Under the pieces are notes generated by a model. That model had not been told where the DNA came from, ran no database searches, and worked only from the letters and a program-made list of their open reading frames with translations. From Bursaphelenchus xylophilus (taxonomy: Eukaryota > Nematoda > Chromadorea > Rhabditida > Aphelenchoididae): 64,000 bases of DNA. The DNA is taken from contig CAJFCV020000005.1 in assembly GCA_904066235.2 (NCBI GenBank), positions 1,612,001 through 1,676,000 of the forward strand. Reading direction: 5' to 3'. Position numbers and translations under genes: made by a program. This document shows, piece after piece, positions 22,520-35,300 of the stretch. Numbering within the stretch: the stretch's first letter is position 1; each line of letters opens with the position of its first letter.

Positions 22520-25500
22520 ATGTTCCGATCATTTTTTATTATTTTCCTGGCCAATCTTGCTTTTGGCCAGAAAAGTGTGCCAAGTTGCGAATGTAAGTGA
22601 TTTTTTGGGAATAAAAAAATTTTTTTGGCTCTTCTGCCTTATTTTCATTATTTTTTCATTTTATACATTTCACAAAATAAGTTGTGTTTCGTATTTTATT
22701 ATGACTATTTGTGACTTTTAAAATGTCACTACTTATTTCTGTGTTTTGTTTTTGAGTGTGAAACGGATCAATTTCAGCTTGTTCTAGCTTACGCAAAACA
22801 CTAAATCGCGGAGAAATGTCAACAAAAAGGCTAAATTTAAGCTTAATATCACAAAAAAATGAATAAAAACTTTAAAAAAGCAACTTCAAAATTTGTTAAA
22901 AAGCCTTAAAAATCATTCATGAAAATTTTGAGGGATTATGAAAATTGGAGAGACGGTCAGAGAAAAAATCTTTTTCGGGCCGTATCTTTGCGAATTCATT
23001 TTAAAAATTGTTTTTTTTTTGTGGAAGTTCTTTATTCTACACATCAAATTGAACACCAAATTTTTATCCTGAAATTCAAAAAAAAAAATCGAACAAAAAA
23101 ATCCAAAAAATCTCAAAAAAGTCTGCAAAGCGCAAGCTAAAAATCTCGCACATGTCCCAGTAATTTTCTAATATAGATTTTTGCCAAGTTTCATCAAAAC
23201 CCATCCACTTAATCCTTTGAATTTTTCGCATTTTAGTAAAAGAATGTGACCGTTGGATCATAACCATCGTTCCAATGTTTACCGCCGACTTCAGCCAAGT
23301 CAACATTCTCCGCTCTTTGACGGACATACTCCTGGAGGATTGTCAGTGGTACCTCGGCTATGTGCATGTGTTTTTCTTGGACAAAAACGGCCGATTAAAA
23401 CCGTTGGTGGATCCGGCCAACTTCGATATTGATGTAGGTAAAATACGACCATTTTGGAAATGTGTTTAATTTTTTTGCCTCTAAATTTCTACTAGAGGGC
23501 TTGAAAATTGGTTTTACATTATTTTCAACACAAATATTTTTGATTTTAAACTCTAAAATACGAGTTTTTGGATTTTGTTTTTCATCCCTAATTTTTTGTT
23601 TTTTTGTTCACTGCTTTTACAGCTTTTTTATCCATAAATTACGTTTTTTCCCGGATTTACGCTTTTCATCCCTAATTTTTACGTTTTTCATCCATAACTC
23701 CCCAAACCATCATGTTTTTTTTGCGAAATTGCTTTGAAAAAACCTGAGGCACCCTAGAAGACTACATCGCCTTAATGCGCACCAGAAATTATGTTTTTTT
23801 CACCTTTAATTTTTATATTTCCCCCAAATTCACTTTTTTATCCATAATTTTTACGTTTTCTCTCCATAACTCTGTATTTTCCAGTTCGACAACTACAAAT
23901 ACAACGAAAACGAGACGGCGAACGCCTTTTTGACCGGAATCCTTCGAGCCATCCAGAAAATGCCGAATGCCGAAGAGGGGAGTGGCCGGTATATTTTTGG
24001 GATGACCAACTTTAATCAAACTATTGGTAAGTAAATCGGCAATTACTGTATTACTTTCTATTCAATTGTTTTGAAACATGGCACATCTATTGACAATATC
24101 ATGAATCCAAGTCACTGAAGTTTTCAAGTGCCTTTCAATTTTAGTCATCAAAAGTGGGCGGAGCCAAAAAATTTTAACTTCGATTTTTATGCAATTTTTT
24201 TAAAACTTGGCACATTTATTGACAACATCATGTGTCATAATTCCTGTAATTTTCAAGTGTTCAGCTGTAAGGGCCGCTGAGATATTCACCTTTCAATTTT
24301 AATCATCAAAAGTGGGCGGAGCCAACAAAAATTTTAATTCTTCTTTAAAAGACGATTTCTGAGTCAGTGAAGCAAGCCGTGACATAGGATTTTTTCGAAG
24401 TTGAGTTTTTTGCATAAATATGATCCACAGCACCAGTAGGGAAAAAGCGAACCACAGTTTTCCTCAATTCTTCCATTAACTGTACTTTTAATACAATTTT
24501 CTGTTTATACAGTAATTCGTCATAACTTTCTACAATGGTGTCCGTTTGTCATAAAAATAAGGCTACTATGGTTTTTGGGCATGACGAGTTCAATAAAACC
24601 AAAAAAAATTCATCCGGTTACGGTAACATATAAAAATACTGTATCGGTCGGTAAAAATCGACCATAAAAAGTTTGTTTCAAAAAACCCACAGCCAATTTT
24701 TTCATATTCGTAATCAGCGTAGAATTCTGCTCTAGGACCAATTTTAAAAAGTTCAAAAATAGGACCCCCATTTTCCGTGGTGCAGTGGTTTTTGACCAGG
24801 ACTCGTAATCAGACCACCCAGGTTCGAATCCGGGTGGGTGCGAATGTAGAAAAAAGACCTAAAATCACTTTTAATGAAAACCTCAGAGTTATTTGAAGCA
24901 CGCTGAGCAATTTTAGGCATTAAAACTCTCTGAATTTGGGATTAAAACGATTTTTATGTAATTTTAGAGGATTAATGCATCAAAAATAAAACTGCTTCAA
25001 ACTGGTTGAAATTGATAACACTTATTCTATGGCTAATTGTAAGAAACTTTCCTGTTAACTTTTTCTGGTAGAGTGCTGTATCATGGATTACTGTAACATA
25101 AAACTTATTCTACTTAGCAGATGTTTTCTTCAAAATTCTTGGGTAAATGTTTTTCTTTTTTTGATTAGATCTATTAAAAAGCAAGAAATCTCAACGCTCC
25201 ATATTTCAAAAAAGAATTTCCCATGATATATTGTGCATCTTGACATCATTATCGATTGGAAACCTGCGCGTTATAACGGACGTGTTTCAAGTCCTACGGA
25301 CATAGAAAACACATTTGTGTGATAAACAACGTGTTCTCAAGCATTCCTATCATAATTGTGATACATTGAAGTCTCTATGCCCTGTGGCATACCAAAAACG
25401 AAAACGGGTTTAATGTTACAGTAATCCATGATATAGCATTCTACCAAAAAAAGTTAACGGGAAAGTTTCTTACAATTAGCCATAGAATAAGTGTTATCAA

Positions 25501-28500
25501 TTTCAACCAGTTTGAAGCAGTTTTATTTTTGATGCATTAATCCTCTAAAATTACATAAAAATCGTTTTAATCCCAAATTCAGAGAGTTTTAATGCCTAAA
25601 ATTGCTCAGCGTGCTTCAAATAACTCTCAGGTTTTCATTAAAAGTGATTTTAGGTCTTTTTTCTACATTCGCACCCACCCGGATTCGAACCTGGGTGATC
25701 AGATTACCAGTTTTGGTCAAAAACCACTACACCACGGAAAATGGGGGTCCTATTTTTGAACTTTTTAAAATTGGTCCTAGAGCAGAATTTTACGCTGATT
25801 ACGAATATGAAAAAATTGGCTGTGGGTTTTTTGAAACAAACTTTTTATGGTCGATTTTTACCGACCGATACAGTATTTTTATATGTTACCGTAACCGGAT
25901 GAATTTTTTTTTGGTTTTATTGAACTCGTCATGCCCAAAAACCATAGTAGCCTTATTTTTATGACAAACGGACACCATTGTAGAAAGTTATGACGAATTA
26001 CTGTATAAACAGAAAATTGTATAAAAAGTACAGTTAATGGAAGAATTAAGGAAAACTGTGGTTCGCTTTTTCTCTACAGGTGCCATGGGTCATAATAATG
26101 TAAAAAACTCAACATCGAAAAAATCCTATGTCCTGGCCTAACTACGGCTTGCTTCAATGACTCAGAAATCGTCTTTTAAGCAAATTTTTTGAAACTTGGC
26201 ACATTTAGTTCTTATGTGATTGTTGTTAACCGCTGAAAATTCTAAAGCTCTACCTGTAATGGGCTTTGAGATATTCTTTGCAATTTTAGTTATCAAAAGT
26301 GGGCGGGGCCAAAACATTAGGACTTCAATTTTGATTCAAATTTTTTGATGCTAGGCGCTTTTATTGAGAATATCATGAGTCGTATTCACTGAAATTTTCA
26401 AGTGCCCAGCTGTAAGGGCGGCTAAGATATTGAAGTTTTGATTTAAGTCATCAAAGATTGGCCTAAACATCGATTTTCTTCTAAAATACGGTAAAGGAGT
26501 AACTACAGCCTAAATTTTTTATGTCAAATGAAATAAAAAATATTTTATTGCCTATTTTAACCGATTTTTACTTGTATCTCATCGATTTTTCACTAAAATT
26601 CATTTCTCGATCTGACGTCTAGTAATACAATATACAGGGTGACCCAAAAAAACGATCATCAAGACTTTTCGTAATAAAAAGTTTGTTTTTCGGTACAAGC
26701 ACAAATTTATGAATTCAAACGATAAACAACAAACCTGGTGATCAAGTACTAAGCTAGTTTCAAAGCAGCAGCACTTGGCGGCGATATAGAGCGCCAAACG
26801 TAACTTAAAATTTTGGGCTCGGGGCCGCAGCTTTTTTCGGGGAAATCGTTCCCGTTCTCAGCGCAGCGATCACTCAGTGACTCCAAACTTTTGTGACGTG
26901 TAGTACAGGTACTGCCCTCCAATTGAAAAAAAAATTATAGTTCATCGTTCTCAGATCCGGCGAGCAGGCGCACTTTTCGCAGAGTGGGTCAAATCGGAAA
27001 AATCGGTCCCATTACTGGTCTTGAGTCGCTTTTGCCTTGTGAGCCAGCGCTGAGTCTAGTTGAAACGCCAAATTTGCATCGCCAAGGTTCTTCTAAGTCA
27101 ACGGAAGCACGACGAGATGGAGATTAACGCAGAGCTAGAATTTTGCCCCCTTGAACCACTAAAAGCATCGATTCCTTGCCGCTTGCACAAATTCCGCCAC
27201 AGAGGGTTACGTTCCGCATTTTTTCGGGGTTTGACGTTAGCTAATGTGCTCGGGGCCTCATTGGACCAGATCCTGTCGTTCTGGTGGTCGCGCATCCGCT
27301 AAACATTGAACCGCGAAAGGAATGTGCTCACACCTCTGAGCTGCGGCCCGACCCTTAAGTTGCAGGCATCTCTGGCACTATACGCGCTTGTTGCCGCCCT
27401 TGAGGGGTTGACCTTTTTGCAGCTTCTACAGTACGGAGTTGAGCTTATCTTTGGCTATTCGGTAGACGAATCGATCGCTGATACCGTTCTTGCGGGCGAT
27501 TTTTTCTCGAAATTCGCGGATTTTGTTGTTAATGATGCCGCGTCTCGCAGAAGTGTTTGCGGTGCGTTTTCTTTCACTTTCTGGACGCTGACTATTGTTG
27601 CCAAGCTACTTGTATCGTGTGATTGTTTCCGACACAGCGTCCTTTCCACATCTAGCAAATTAACAAGTTTCCTTTTGTCGAAACGGTCCGAAAATCGCAG
27701 TCCCTTTCTTTTGACATTTAAAAAAACATGTCAATCTATCGATATGGACATGAAAAGGGAAGTACTAGGACAGAAAAACACGGAGAATTTAATAGTGCAA
27801 TAATTATTTCCCTGAATCTAAAAATTTTCGCGTTAGGACACAAACAAATTTGATGATCGTTTTTTTGGGTCACCCTGTAATTTACGTTCAAAAAATCAGT
27901 TTAGTCATCAAATTTCAGTTCGCCATCAAACCGAAATCATGTCGCTGATTGACAATGAGCTGGTTTCCAAGGGCATCCTGTTCCGCAGCTTCAACATTGA
28001 CGTTGAATCGACGAATTTGGATCCCAATTCCATCTTTATGATTGACACCCGCACCAACCCGCAGGGCTCAAATATTTTGAGTCTGCATCTTCGCGAAACT
28101 CAGTCCGTGGTGAACACGGTGCGACCCTGTCGTCCGCTGACCATTGAGCAGCGATTGGCGGGGCTGACCTACGAAAAGAGATTCCATCTCCGATACATGA
28201 TATTGCACAGTAAGTTTTGAGGTAAAATACGTCGGAGAGTCATCGGATGTTATTTTTTATTTCTCAATAGACTCTCTACTTCCATTTAGAATCCAAATCT
28301 TCTCAATTTTGCTCAAAACGATCGAGTTATAGGCCAAAACGTAAAATTTATGGACAAAAAACGTCAAATCTTATAAAAACATTGCACTGTAGATTTTACT
28401 GTACTACCTTGCAAAAACTGATAAAAAATTGTAATGTGCATATCTCTTAGACCCCCAAGTACTATTCTAAATCAAAAAATTTTCAATTTTCGCCAAAACG

Positions 28501-28881
28501 ATTGATTTATGGACAAAAACGTTAAAATTTATGAAAATCGATTTTTTATGGATAAAAACGTAAATTTTTCCGATAAAATTGTGGTAAATTGAATTTACAG
28601 AGTAATGGGCTAAAGAAACAGAAAATTTTTTTGTGAACTCAGCAATTTTTTCGTCGAAATTTCAATTTTTTCGAAAAAACCAATGACTTTTCAAATTTTC
28701 TCCGAAAAAGAATAGAAGCAATCGTATTGTTCACTTCAAACCCCTAAATACAAAATTTTCAGACCCCAGCGAGTTCTACATCGGGATGCTGTTCTTTGGG
28801 TTGGCGATAATCGCGGCAATTGGGGCATTAATCTACCGAAAGTGCCGGAATCGTCAAATAAAGTACAAAAATATGCCGTAA
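22520..28881 (+). CDS. Predicted secreted/type I membrane protein, unrecognised family
   Basis: Five exons agree in phase: 22,520-22,592, 23,237-23,433, 23,885-24,026, 27,919-28,209, 28,763-28,881, giving 273 aa. The N-terminus MFRSFFIIFLANLAFG is a clear signal peptide. Near the C-terminus IGMLFFGLAIIAAIGALIY is a membrane helix followed by a short basic tail, so most of the protein should face the lumen or outside. The ectodomain has a few cysteines and NET and NQT glycosylation sequons. The region WIITIVPMFTADFSQVNILR..YLGYVHVFFLDKNG has alternating hydrophobic strands, but no metal-binding motif was found. I do not recognise the family. Intron 3 (24,027-27,918) holds two large mobile elements. 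The gene converges with the minus-strand gene ending at 29,022. Confidence 0.7.
24775..24842 (+). other. tRNA-like module (A and B boxes) in left foldback arm
   Basis: TGGTGCAGTGGTTTTTGACC resembles a Pol III A box, and GGTTCGAATCCGGGTGGGTG contains a consensus B box, spaced as in a tRNA gene. No clean cloverleaf closes: the GGGTGGGTGCG side lacks a 5' partner. SINE-like or tRNA-derived sequence is the likely explanation. Confidence 0.5.
25668..25737 (-). other. tRNA-like module in right foldback arm, inverted
   Basis: Inverted counterpart of 24,775-24,842. The B box reads GGATTCGAACC on the plus strand and the A box ACCACTACACCAC. A few substitutions distinguish the arms, including a shortened stretch before the B box. 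Confidence 0.5.
26635..27877 (-). mobile_element. Decayed maT-type (Tc1/mariner) transposon
   Basis: Ends CAGGGTGACCCAAAAAAACG and its complement, both flanked by TA, bound 1,243 bp. Minus-strand pieces: a degraded helix-turn-helix region (about 27,660-27,400), then HQNDRIWS near 27,290, and, in a shifted frame near 27,040, FQLDSALAHKAKATQD, which matches the FQQDSAPAHKAKxTQ block around the second catalytic Asp of maT/mariner transposases. Stops and frameshifts inactivate it. It is the second large insertion in intron 3 of the 22,520-28,881 gene. Confidence 0.75.
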
Positions 28882-29021
28882 ACGGTACTACTCTCTACAT
28901 TTTGTCCTATTTCATGCAATCAAAAGTCGTATTTTACCCGCTGGAACATCTCACATGCAAAATTTGCGTATTGAATTTGATGAAAATAACAAGTTTATAA
29001 CAAATAAAGTGATCTTACAAC

Positions 29022-32000
29022 CTAGTAATCGCCGAGCCGTTTCAGGAAGGCGGTCAAGTCTTCGGGGACGTGCTTGTTGGCACATCGATAGTAGTGGCGT
29101 ATTCTGTAGAATACGTGCCGGAATTGGCGCAATTCGAATCTGGGGATTTCTTTGGACAATCTTTGTCCCAGCTCATTCAACCGGTCGAAATCTCCTCGTT
29201 TTCCTAAAAATCGTTAAAGTAAACCGCAAAAACGATTTTTCGGAGAGGTTGTAAGCTATGAGGGCAATTCCAATTTTAAAATTTCAAAAAATCCACAATC
29301 TCAATTTTGGCAGCTCGCGCCCTAGCTTTCAGCAAAATTGGGCAATATTTAAATTTTTTTGGTATTTAAAGCAAGCTATTATTCTAGACGACCTATTTAA
29401 GTAACAAAAAATAATAAAACATAAAATCCAAATTTTTAAAATTGGCAGCTCGCGCCCTAACTATGGGAAATTTCTTAAGCAAATTTGCAAAAATTAAGGT
29501 CGTTTCTAGACAACCAGTGTAAAAAAACACCAATTTAAATTTATTTATTTTTTGTGCATCGAGAATGGCAAAAATTTCATGGCAGCTCGCGCCCTATCTT
29601 CCAACAAAAGCACATTATTTTGACTTATTTCCCATTCATTTTTTAACCTACCATAATGACCAATCAATGTGTTGTAAAATTCCACCTGTACAGGAATATG
29701 ATCTGGCAATATTCGCCGGCCGAAGTCGGCAATTGGGGTTAGGACTTCTGGCTGAAAAAATGCAGATTTAATATGCAAACTTGAGATGCAAAAAATTGAA
29801 AATCGTCTAAATAAGGTTGAACTATAATTCTGTGATTTAGTTTAGACCAGCTTCTACAAAATTTAGGGAAAAAATCGGATTTTGGGTCCCACCACGAAAA
29901 CATGAAATTGTTCAAAACTGGGAAGGAGTTGTTTCAAAATTAATCATAGAGGTCTAATAAAACTACCTGAGATAATTTTACATCTTTTTATGCCATATTC
30001 ATGAATTTTCTTCAATTTTGAGTCCCACCACGAAAACCTGAAAGTTCCCAAAATTGGCGGGAAGTAATTTAAAATAATCCGCAGGGGTTTAGTAAACTAT
30101 CTGAGACAATCTCAAACCTTTTTAAGCCCAACAATTCAAAAATTTTCTTCAATTTTGGGTCTCACCACGAAAACCTGAAAGTTCCCAAAATTGGCGGGAA
30201 ATGACTCAAAACAACCCTCCAAGCCACCAAGACCTGAAATCGATGAAAAACTTTCAACTTACACAATGCGTTTCCTTCGAAATTAACGTAAAATACGCCA
30301 ATGTGTCAATTCCGAACTCCACCTCATTTCTCTTCAATAAATCGAAAGCCTCGAGGGATTCCCCACTGGCCAAGTACACACTCGCTTCTAGGCATGTCTT
30401 CTGGAGGTTCGAGCCGTTTTCTTCGATGATCTTCAACATTTTTGCCTTCAATTTCGAGACTTCTTCAAACTCCTTCGATTTTCTTTGCGCTTTATTTGAA
30501 AATTCGTGGATTTTCTGGAGAATTGCAAAGACTGGAGCGATGAAGACCTTTCTGTGAGGTGTGAGAGAGGAGAATTTGGAGTATACGTCTATTGCCGAGG
30601 AGATTTCATCACTGAAATTTGGAAAAATTGAAAAAAAGATTTTTTTTGGGTCCCACCACGAAAACCTGAAAACTCAAAAAAAGCAAACTTTGAGGTAAAA
30701 TACGACGGTTCTTGTTTCTAATTATTGAATTTTTTACATTTTACTTGTAATTTCAAAACAAAAATCGGGTTTTTCAAAAAATACAAAAATCTCAGTGGGT
30801 CCCGCCACGAAAACTATACATTCATTTTTTTGGCTAAAAATGTTTTAAAAAGTCTCTGGAGTTTATAAAAATCAACAATTTCCTTATTCCATTCAAAAAT
30901 TTTTCGAATTTTGGGTCCCACCACGAAAACCTGAATTTCCTCAAATCTCGAAAATTTGGCCTCTACCCCCAAGATAGAGTCACGTAGGCTTCAAAAAGGT
31001 CAAAAACGAATTTTCTACCTACTTTTTCAGCTTGTAAAACACCAATTCTTTCAGCCACACTCCATCCACCTTGGCCAACCGCAATTTGACGGCGGAAACG
31101 GCGAAAGAAACCGCCGAATCGAAGGCGTTTTCGTTGCCGGACTCCAGGATCCGTCGTATGCTCGAGAGTAATTGCGCTTCTGTGTAGGGGAAGAAACCTT
31201 TCGAGGGTTTTTGCGTCGATTTTTTGGCCATTTTCTCCAATTTCTCGGCGATTTCGGGCAGCGAATTCGAATTGTAGGCCTTTGCGGTTTCGTCGAGGAT
31301 TTTCTGGCCAAATTCTTGACTATTTTTGGAAATGAAATATACGGCGACTTTGATTCGCTCCTTCAGCGGGAGATTTTGCAGTTCTCTGGAAATCAAATTT
31401 TTTTCACTTTTCGGCGACCTGCGCCCAGAAGAAAGCAAAAATTTTCGTAAAAAAAATAAATTAACACTAGTAACTGCATGAAAATTTGTTCTCACAACTT
31501 TTTCACTTTTTTTTGTGTATTTCGAATTTTTTTCCTCGCAGCCTGCGCCCTAGACTAACTCAGGAAATGAGGTTAAAGAAAAATTAAAGCAGTTTTTCGC
31601 CCTATTCACACCAATTTAAGCAATTTTCAACGTCTCTTATGATTTTAAAACCCTATTTTCGAGCTTTTCAAAATGGCAGCTCGCGCCCTACATTTTTTTA
31701 AAAATGGGATAAAACAGTATTAAAAAAGTTTTATTGCCTTACCCATACCAGAGATAAGTTCTTCTCACTGTAAAAAACTATTTTTTATTCAAATTTATCA
31801 CATATTTGCAGCGCAGCTCGCGCCCTGACAAAGTTTTTAAAATACGGCGTAATCTCTCAACGAGATTTTATTCCCTTTTAGGGTAAATATAGGAGAATTT
31901 TCAACCAAAAACAAGCCGATCAAGCCTCAACTTCGATGCGAACTTACACTTCATTCCACAATTTCTCCGCTTCTTCGGCGGAATTCGCCTTGAAAATCCG

Positions 32001-32081
32001 CGAAACGCCGTCTAATTGCGGTTGGGGCACTGAGCTCGTCGCTGAGTACCATCTTAGTGTCAGAAATCCCCTTGAGATCAT
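29022..32081 (-). CDS. Predicted mitochondrial helical protein downstream of the LRPPRC-like gene
   Basis: Minus-strand exons 32,081-31,948, 31,385-31,023, 30,611-30,263, 29,751-29,652 and 29,203-29,022 join in phase to 375 aa. The start MISRGFLTLRWYSATSS is a typical mitochondrial presequence (basic, hydroxylated, no acid). The rest is predominantly helical and charged, with helix pairs such as IKVAVYFISKNSQEFGQKIL and AFDLLKRNEVEFGIDTLAYF that suggest TPR/PPR-like solenoid structure, but I assign no family. It starts 224 bp after the stop of the LRPPRC-like gene on the same strand, operon-like spacing that suggests a shared role in mitochondrial gene expression (inference). Its introns carry repeated GGTCCCACCACGAAAA and GCAGCTCGCGCCCTA motifs. 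Confidence 0.75.
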
Positions 32082-32304
32082 GTTAAATCAACTTAAATTG
32101 AACAAAAATCAAAAATTTTGCAAAAAATGCAAAAAAATGTCAAAAATATTGAAAAATGCCTGAGACTTGTGAAAATTCATGTGATAAACGACTCAACGAT
32201 TATATACGTTTATTATTTGGGTAAAAACAAAATTTCCTAACAAATTCTGAGGCCAGACTGCAAAAAATCCGGCGGGGGTAACAAAAAATTTCAAATTTTT
32301 TTTT

Positions 32305-35300
32305 TCACTTGGCTTCAGCAGATTCTCTGTGTGTTTCTGTGGACTTCGACGCTGATTCAAGCTGAAAATTGCAAATATTACAAAAAAAAACTCTTAAAAA
32401 CCAAAATTTCAAGATGTATTTTATAAAAAAATGCTTACTTTTTTGATGGAAGACTCGAATTGTACCCGGATTTTTGCGTTCAGTGGGATTGATGAGGATT
32501 TCGCATCATCAAAGAGTCGTTTCAGGCCGTCCAAGTTGTTTTGTCGCTCTGAAATTTGATTTTTCAAAGACCTGAATAAAAATCCGTATTTTACAATTCA
32601 AAAAATTAAATTTTGAGTTTAATTTTTTGTTTACAAGACATTTCAAACTTATTTTCGCTTAATTCAATCATTTCCGAATCTTTTGCGCCATTTCGAACAC
32701 AATGCCAATTTTCGTGGTGGGACCCAAAAAACCATCAATCTTCATCAAAAAAATCTCAAAAACTAAGCCTCTACATTGTTAAAAACCATTATTTCTCATT
32801 TTTCTCCACTTCCGACGCCTTTACAACTACTCTAACACAATGCCAATTTTCGTGGTGGGACACAAAAATCGCACAATTTTACCAAAAAAAATCTAAAAAC
32901 TTAGACCTAATATTCCGCTACAATCCCATTAGAGCAATTTTCAGCAGTTTTCTAGCCTCTTCCGAAGCTTACAACACAATGCCAATTTTCGTGGTGGGAC
33001 ACAAAAATCGCACAATTTTACCAAAAAAATCTAAAAACTTAGACCTAATATTCCGCTACAATCCCATTAGAGCAATTTTCAGCAGTTTTCCAGCCTCTTC
33101 CGAAGCTTACAACACAATGCCAAATTTCGTTGCGAGACCGACAAAGATTTCCCGCGATCAGAAAAATGAAATACAAACGTCTATAAGTCGGCGTATTGCG
33201 CTTACCATACAATTCCGCCGTTTTGCGCATCAAATCCTCCAATTCCAACACCGAATTTTCGGGCTTGTTGAAGATGTTGAACAACAAGTGCATAATCTCC
33301 GGATTCTTCAAGTTGAATTCGCGTTGTGTCAACTCCGTTAGTTTCTTCGATGGTATGTATTCGATCTTTGATTTCAGGAGGTCCACACCTCGTTTGTCAC
33401 CTCTTTCCAATAAACAAACGCCAAAAGTTATGATAAACGTGTTAATGTCCTCCACGGAGATGATCAAAGTCTTCAATTTCTTCACCAGGACTTGATTTTC
33501 GGCCTAAAAATTGCATAGCAATTCCTTTTTAGTCTCAAAATTTCCGAAAACAGCGATAAAACACAATGCCAAAGCTATCTCAATCTTTCGTGTCGAGACA
33601 AAAAAATTTCCGCAAAATTCTCAATTTTTGGATAAAAAAAATCGCTAGTCGTATCACAGAGGCCCGTCTCCACTAATTTACGCACTAACTTCATTGCCAT
33701 CATTTTTTCGAATCTTTCGCGGTGGGACCAAATTTTTTTAAATATGCAAATTTTTCGGTCCATATCATTTCCAAAACTGAACCACTATTATTACAAGGCT
33801 ACTCGACCCCCATTCCTCCCGAAATTCACTCAAAATCGCAATGCCAAGCCGTTTCAATTTTTCGTTGCGGGACCCACCTGTAACGCCTCATTCATCAATT
33901 CAAAGGCGCCAAATGCGTATCCACATTCTTTGGAGGTCTCCATGCACACCGTGAAAGCTTCGTCGAGTTTCTTTTGCTCCATCAACGCTCGGAGTTTGTT
34001 CATTTTTACTTCGGCTTTCAGTCGGGCTTTCCACGTCGACTTGATGTTGAATTCTTTGGAGAGTAACTTCAAAAATTGTTCAATTTCCGGCTCTCCGGCC
34101 GCTTTTAGGACACTCGAGCTGGCTACCTTAAAAAATTTTAAAAAATTTTGAATTTTTTTTTTTTTTTTTTGATTTTTTTTCGAATCATCCTTACATTATT
34201 AAAATAGCTGGGTTGCAAGTTCAGGGCGGCCGATTTGAAATTTTTCAAGACTTCATGGGCTTCCTCCGTCATTCCTCGTCGGCATAATGTTAGAGCGTAC
34301 AGCAGAACCGTCTCCACGTTCTTTAGAGGCCTAAAAATAAAAAAAAATGCAGAATTTGGCTAAAATAAGGCTGAAAAAAATTTTTTACATTGATGCATCG
34401 TATTTTACAACCAAAAATCTCTGAATATCTCCATAACGCTTTTTCAAGCCTTTTTCGCTAATTCTAACAAGATTTCCGCGGTGGAAACAAAAGAAAATTT
34501 TAAATTGTTACCTAAAATAAGGTCCAAGACGACAAAAACTGAATTTTTGATGGTATTCTGCCTCGCAATCTTTGTGAATCTTCTTTAAATTTATTTTCAC
34601 ATATTTTTAGAGCTACATGAGTAAACAAAACCCCAAAAAATTTAAATTCATACCTAAAATAAGGTCCAAAATTTTTTAAAACACCTTCTTTCCTCGCATT
34701 CTCCCACTTGATCCCTTCTAACCCTGTTTAAAACTCATTTTCTCGACAAAAAACCCCGCTATTAAAAAGATTTTTTCAAAAAAAAACAAAAAATAAAATT
34801 TGTTACCTAAAATAATGTCCAAACCTTTTAAAAACCCCCTTTTTTTCAAATTCTACCCTTCCAATCTCCCCAAATTTCTCCAAATGCCCTGTAGTCTCAC
34901 TTACTTCAAATTCCACAGCAAATCCGCCGCTTCCCAGGCTTCATTGTTCATGTTTTCCAAGAGTGCCATGTTATGGGCCTCGACGATTCTGCCTTTGAAA
35001 ATTTTCACGTCCGATTGGTCTTTTTCCTTCTTGTAAAACTTGGGGAGGGTGTTCATGATGGCCGGGACGTTTTTTTCGGCTACCGCTTTCTTCAAAATCA
35101 CCTCGTAAAGGGTGAGCAACACGCCGGCGGGGACATCTTCGGCTTTTTCGAGGCTTTCCGCCTCTCTTTCTAGCTCCCCAATGTCCTCGGTGGTTTGCCA
35201 ACGCTGGTAGGTGGTGGACTTCCTCTTCAGGTACTTTATGAGGCCCGCGCGATGAGGCAGATTCACTTCCAGGAGCTTGGCTTCGATTCGTTTGATCTGA

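Larger units (their letters stand above)
24347..26178. mobile_element. 1.8-kb foldback element with inverted tRNA-like modules
   Basis: Two arms of about 760 bp (24,347-25,105 and about 25,415-26,178) are near-perfect inverted copies, separated by about 310 bp. The ends are AAAAGACGATTTCTGAGTCA and its complement. Each arm contains one tRNA-like stretch. No transposase frame was recognised. It lies in intron 3 of the 22,520-28,881 gene. The transcribed RNA could form a long hairpin. Confidence 0.8.

Noticed and set aside
24775..24842. Genuine tRNA gene
   Set aside because: A and B boxes are present, but no acceptor stem closes and the sequence is duplicated in inverse in the other foldback arm.
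27306..27803. 165-codon plus-strand frame as a gene
   Set aside because: It is the antisense of the degraded maT transposase N-terminus between clear terminal inverted repeats.
32613..33341. 242-codon plus-strand frame opposite the LRPPRC-like gene
   Set aside because: It is antisense to a phase-consistent exon and to introns holding a tandem intron repeat. The internal duplication reflects that repeat.
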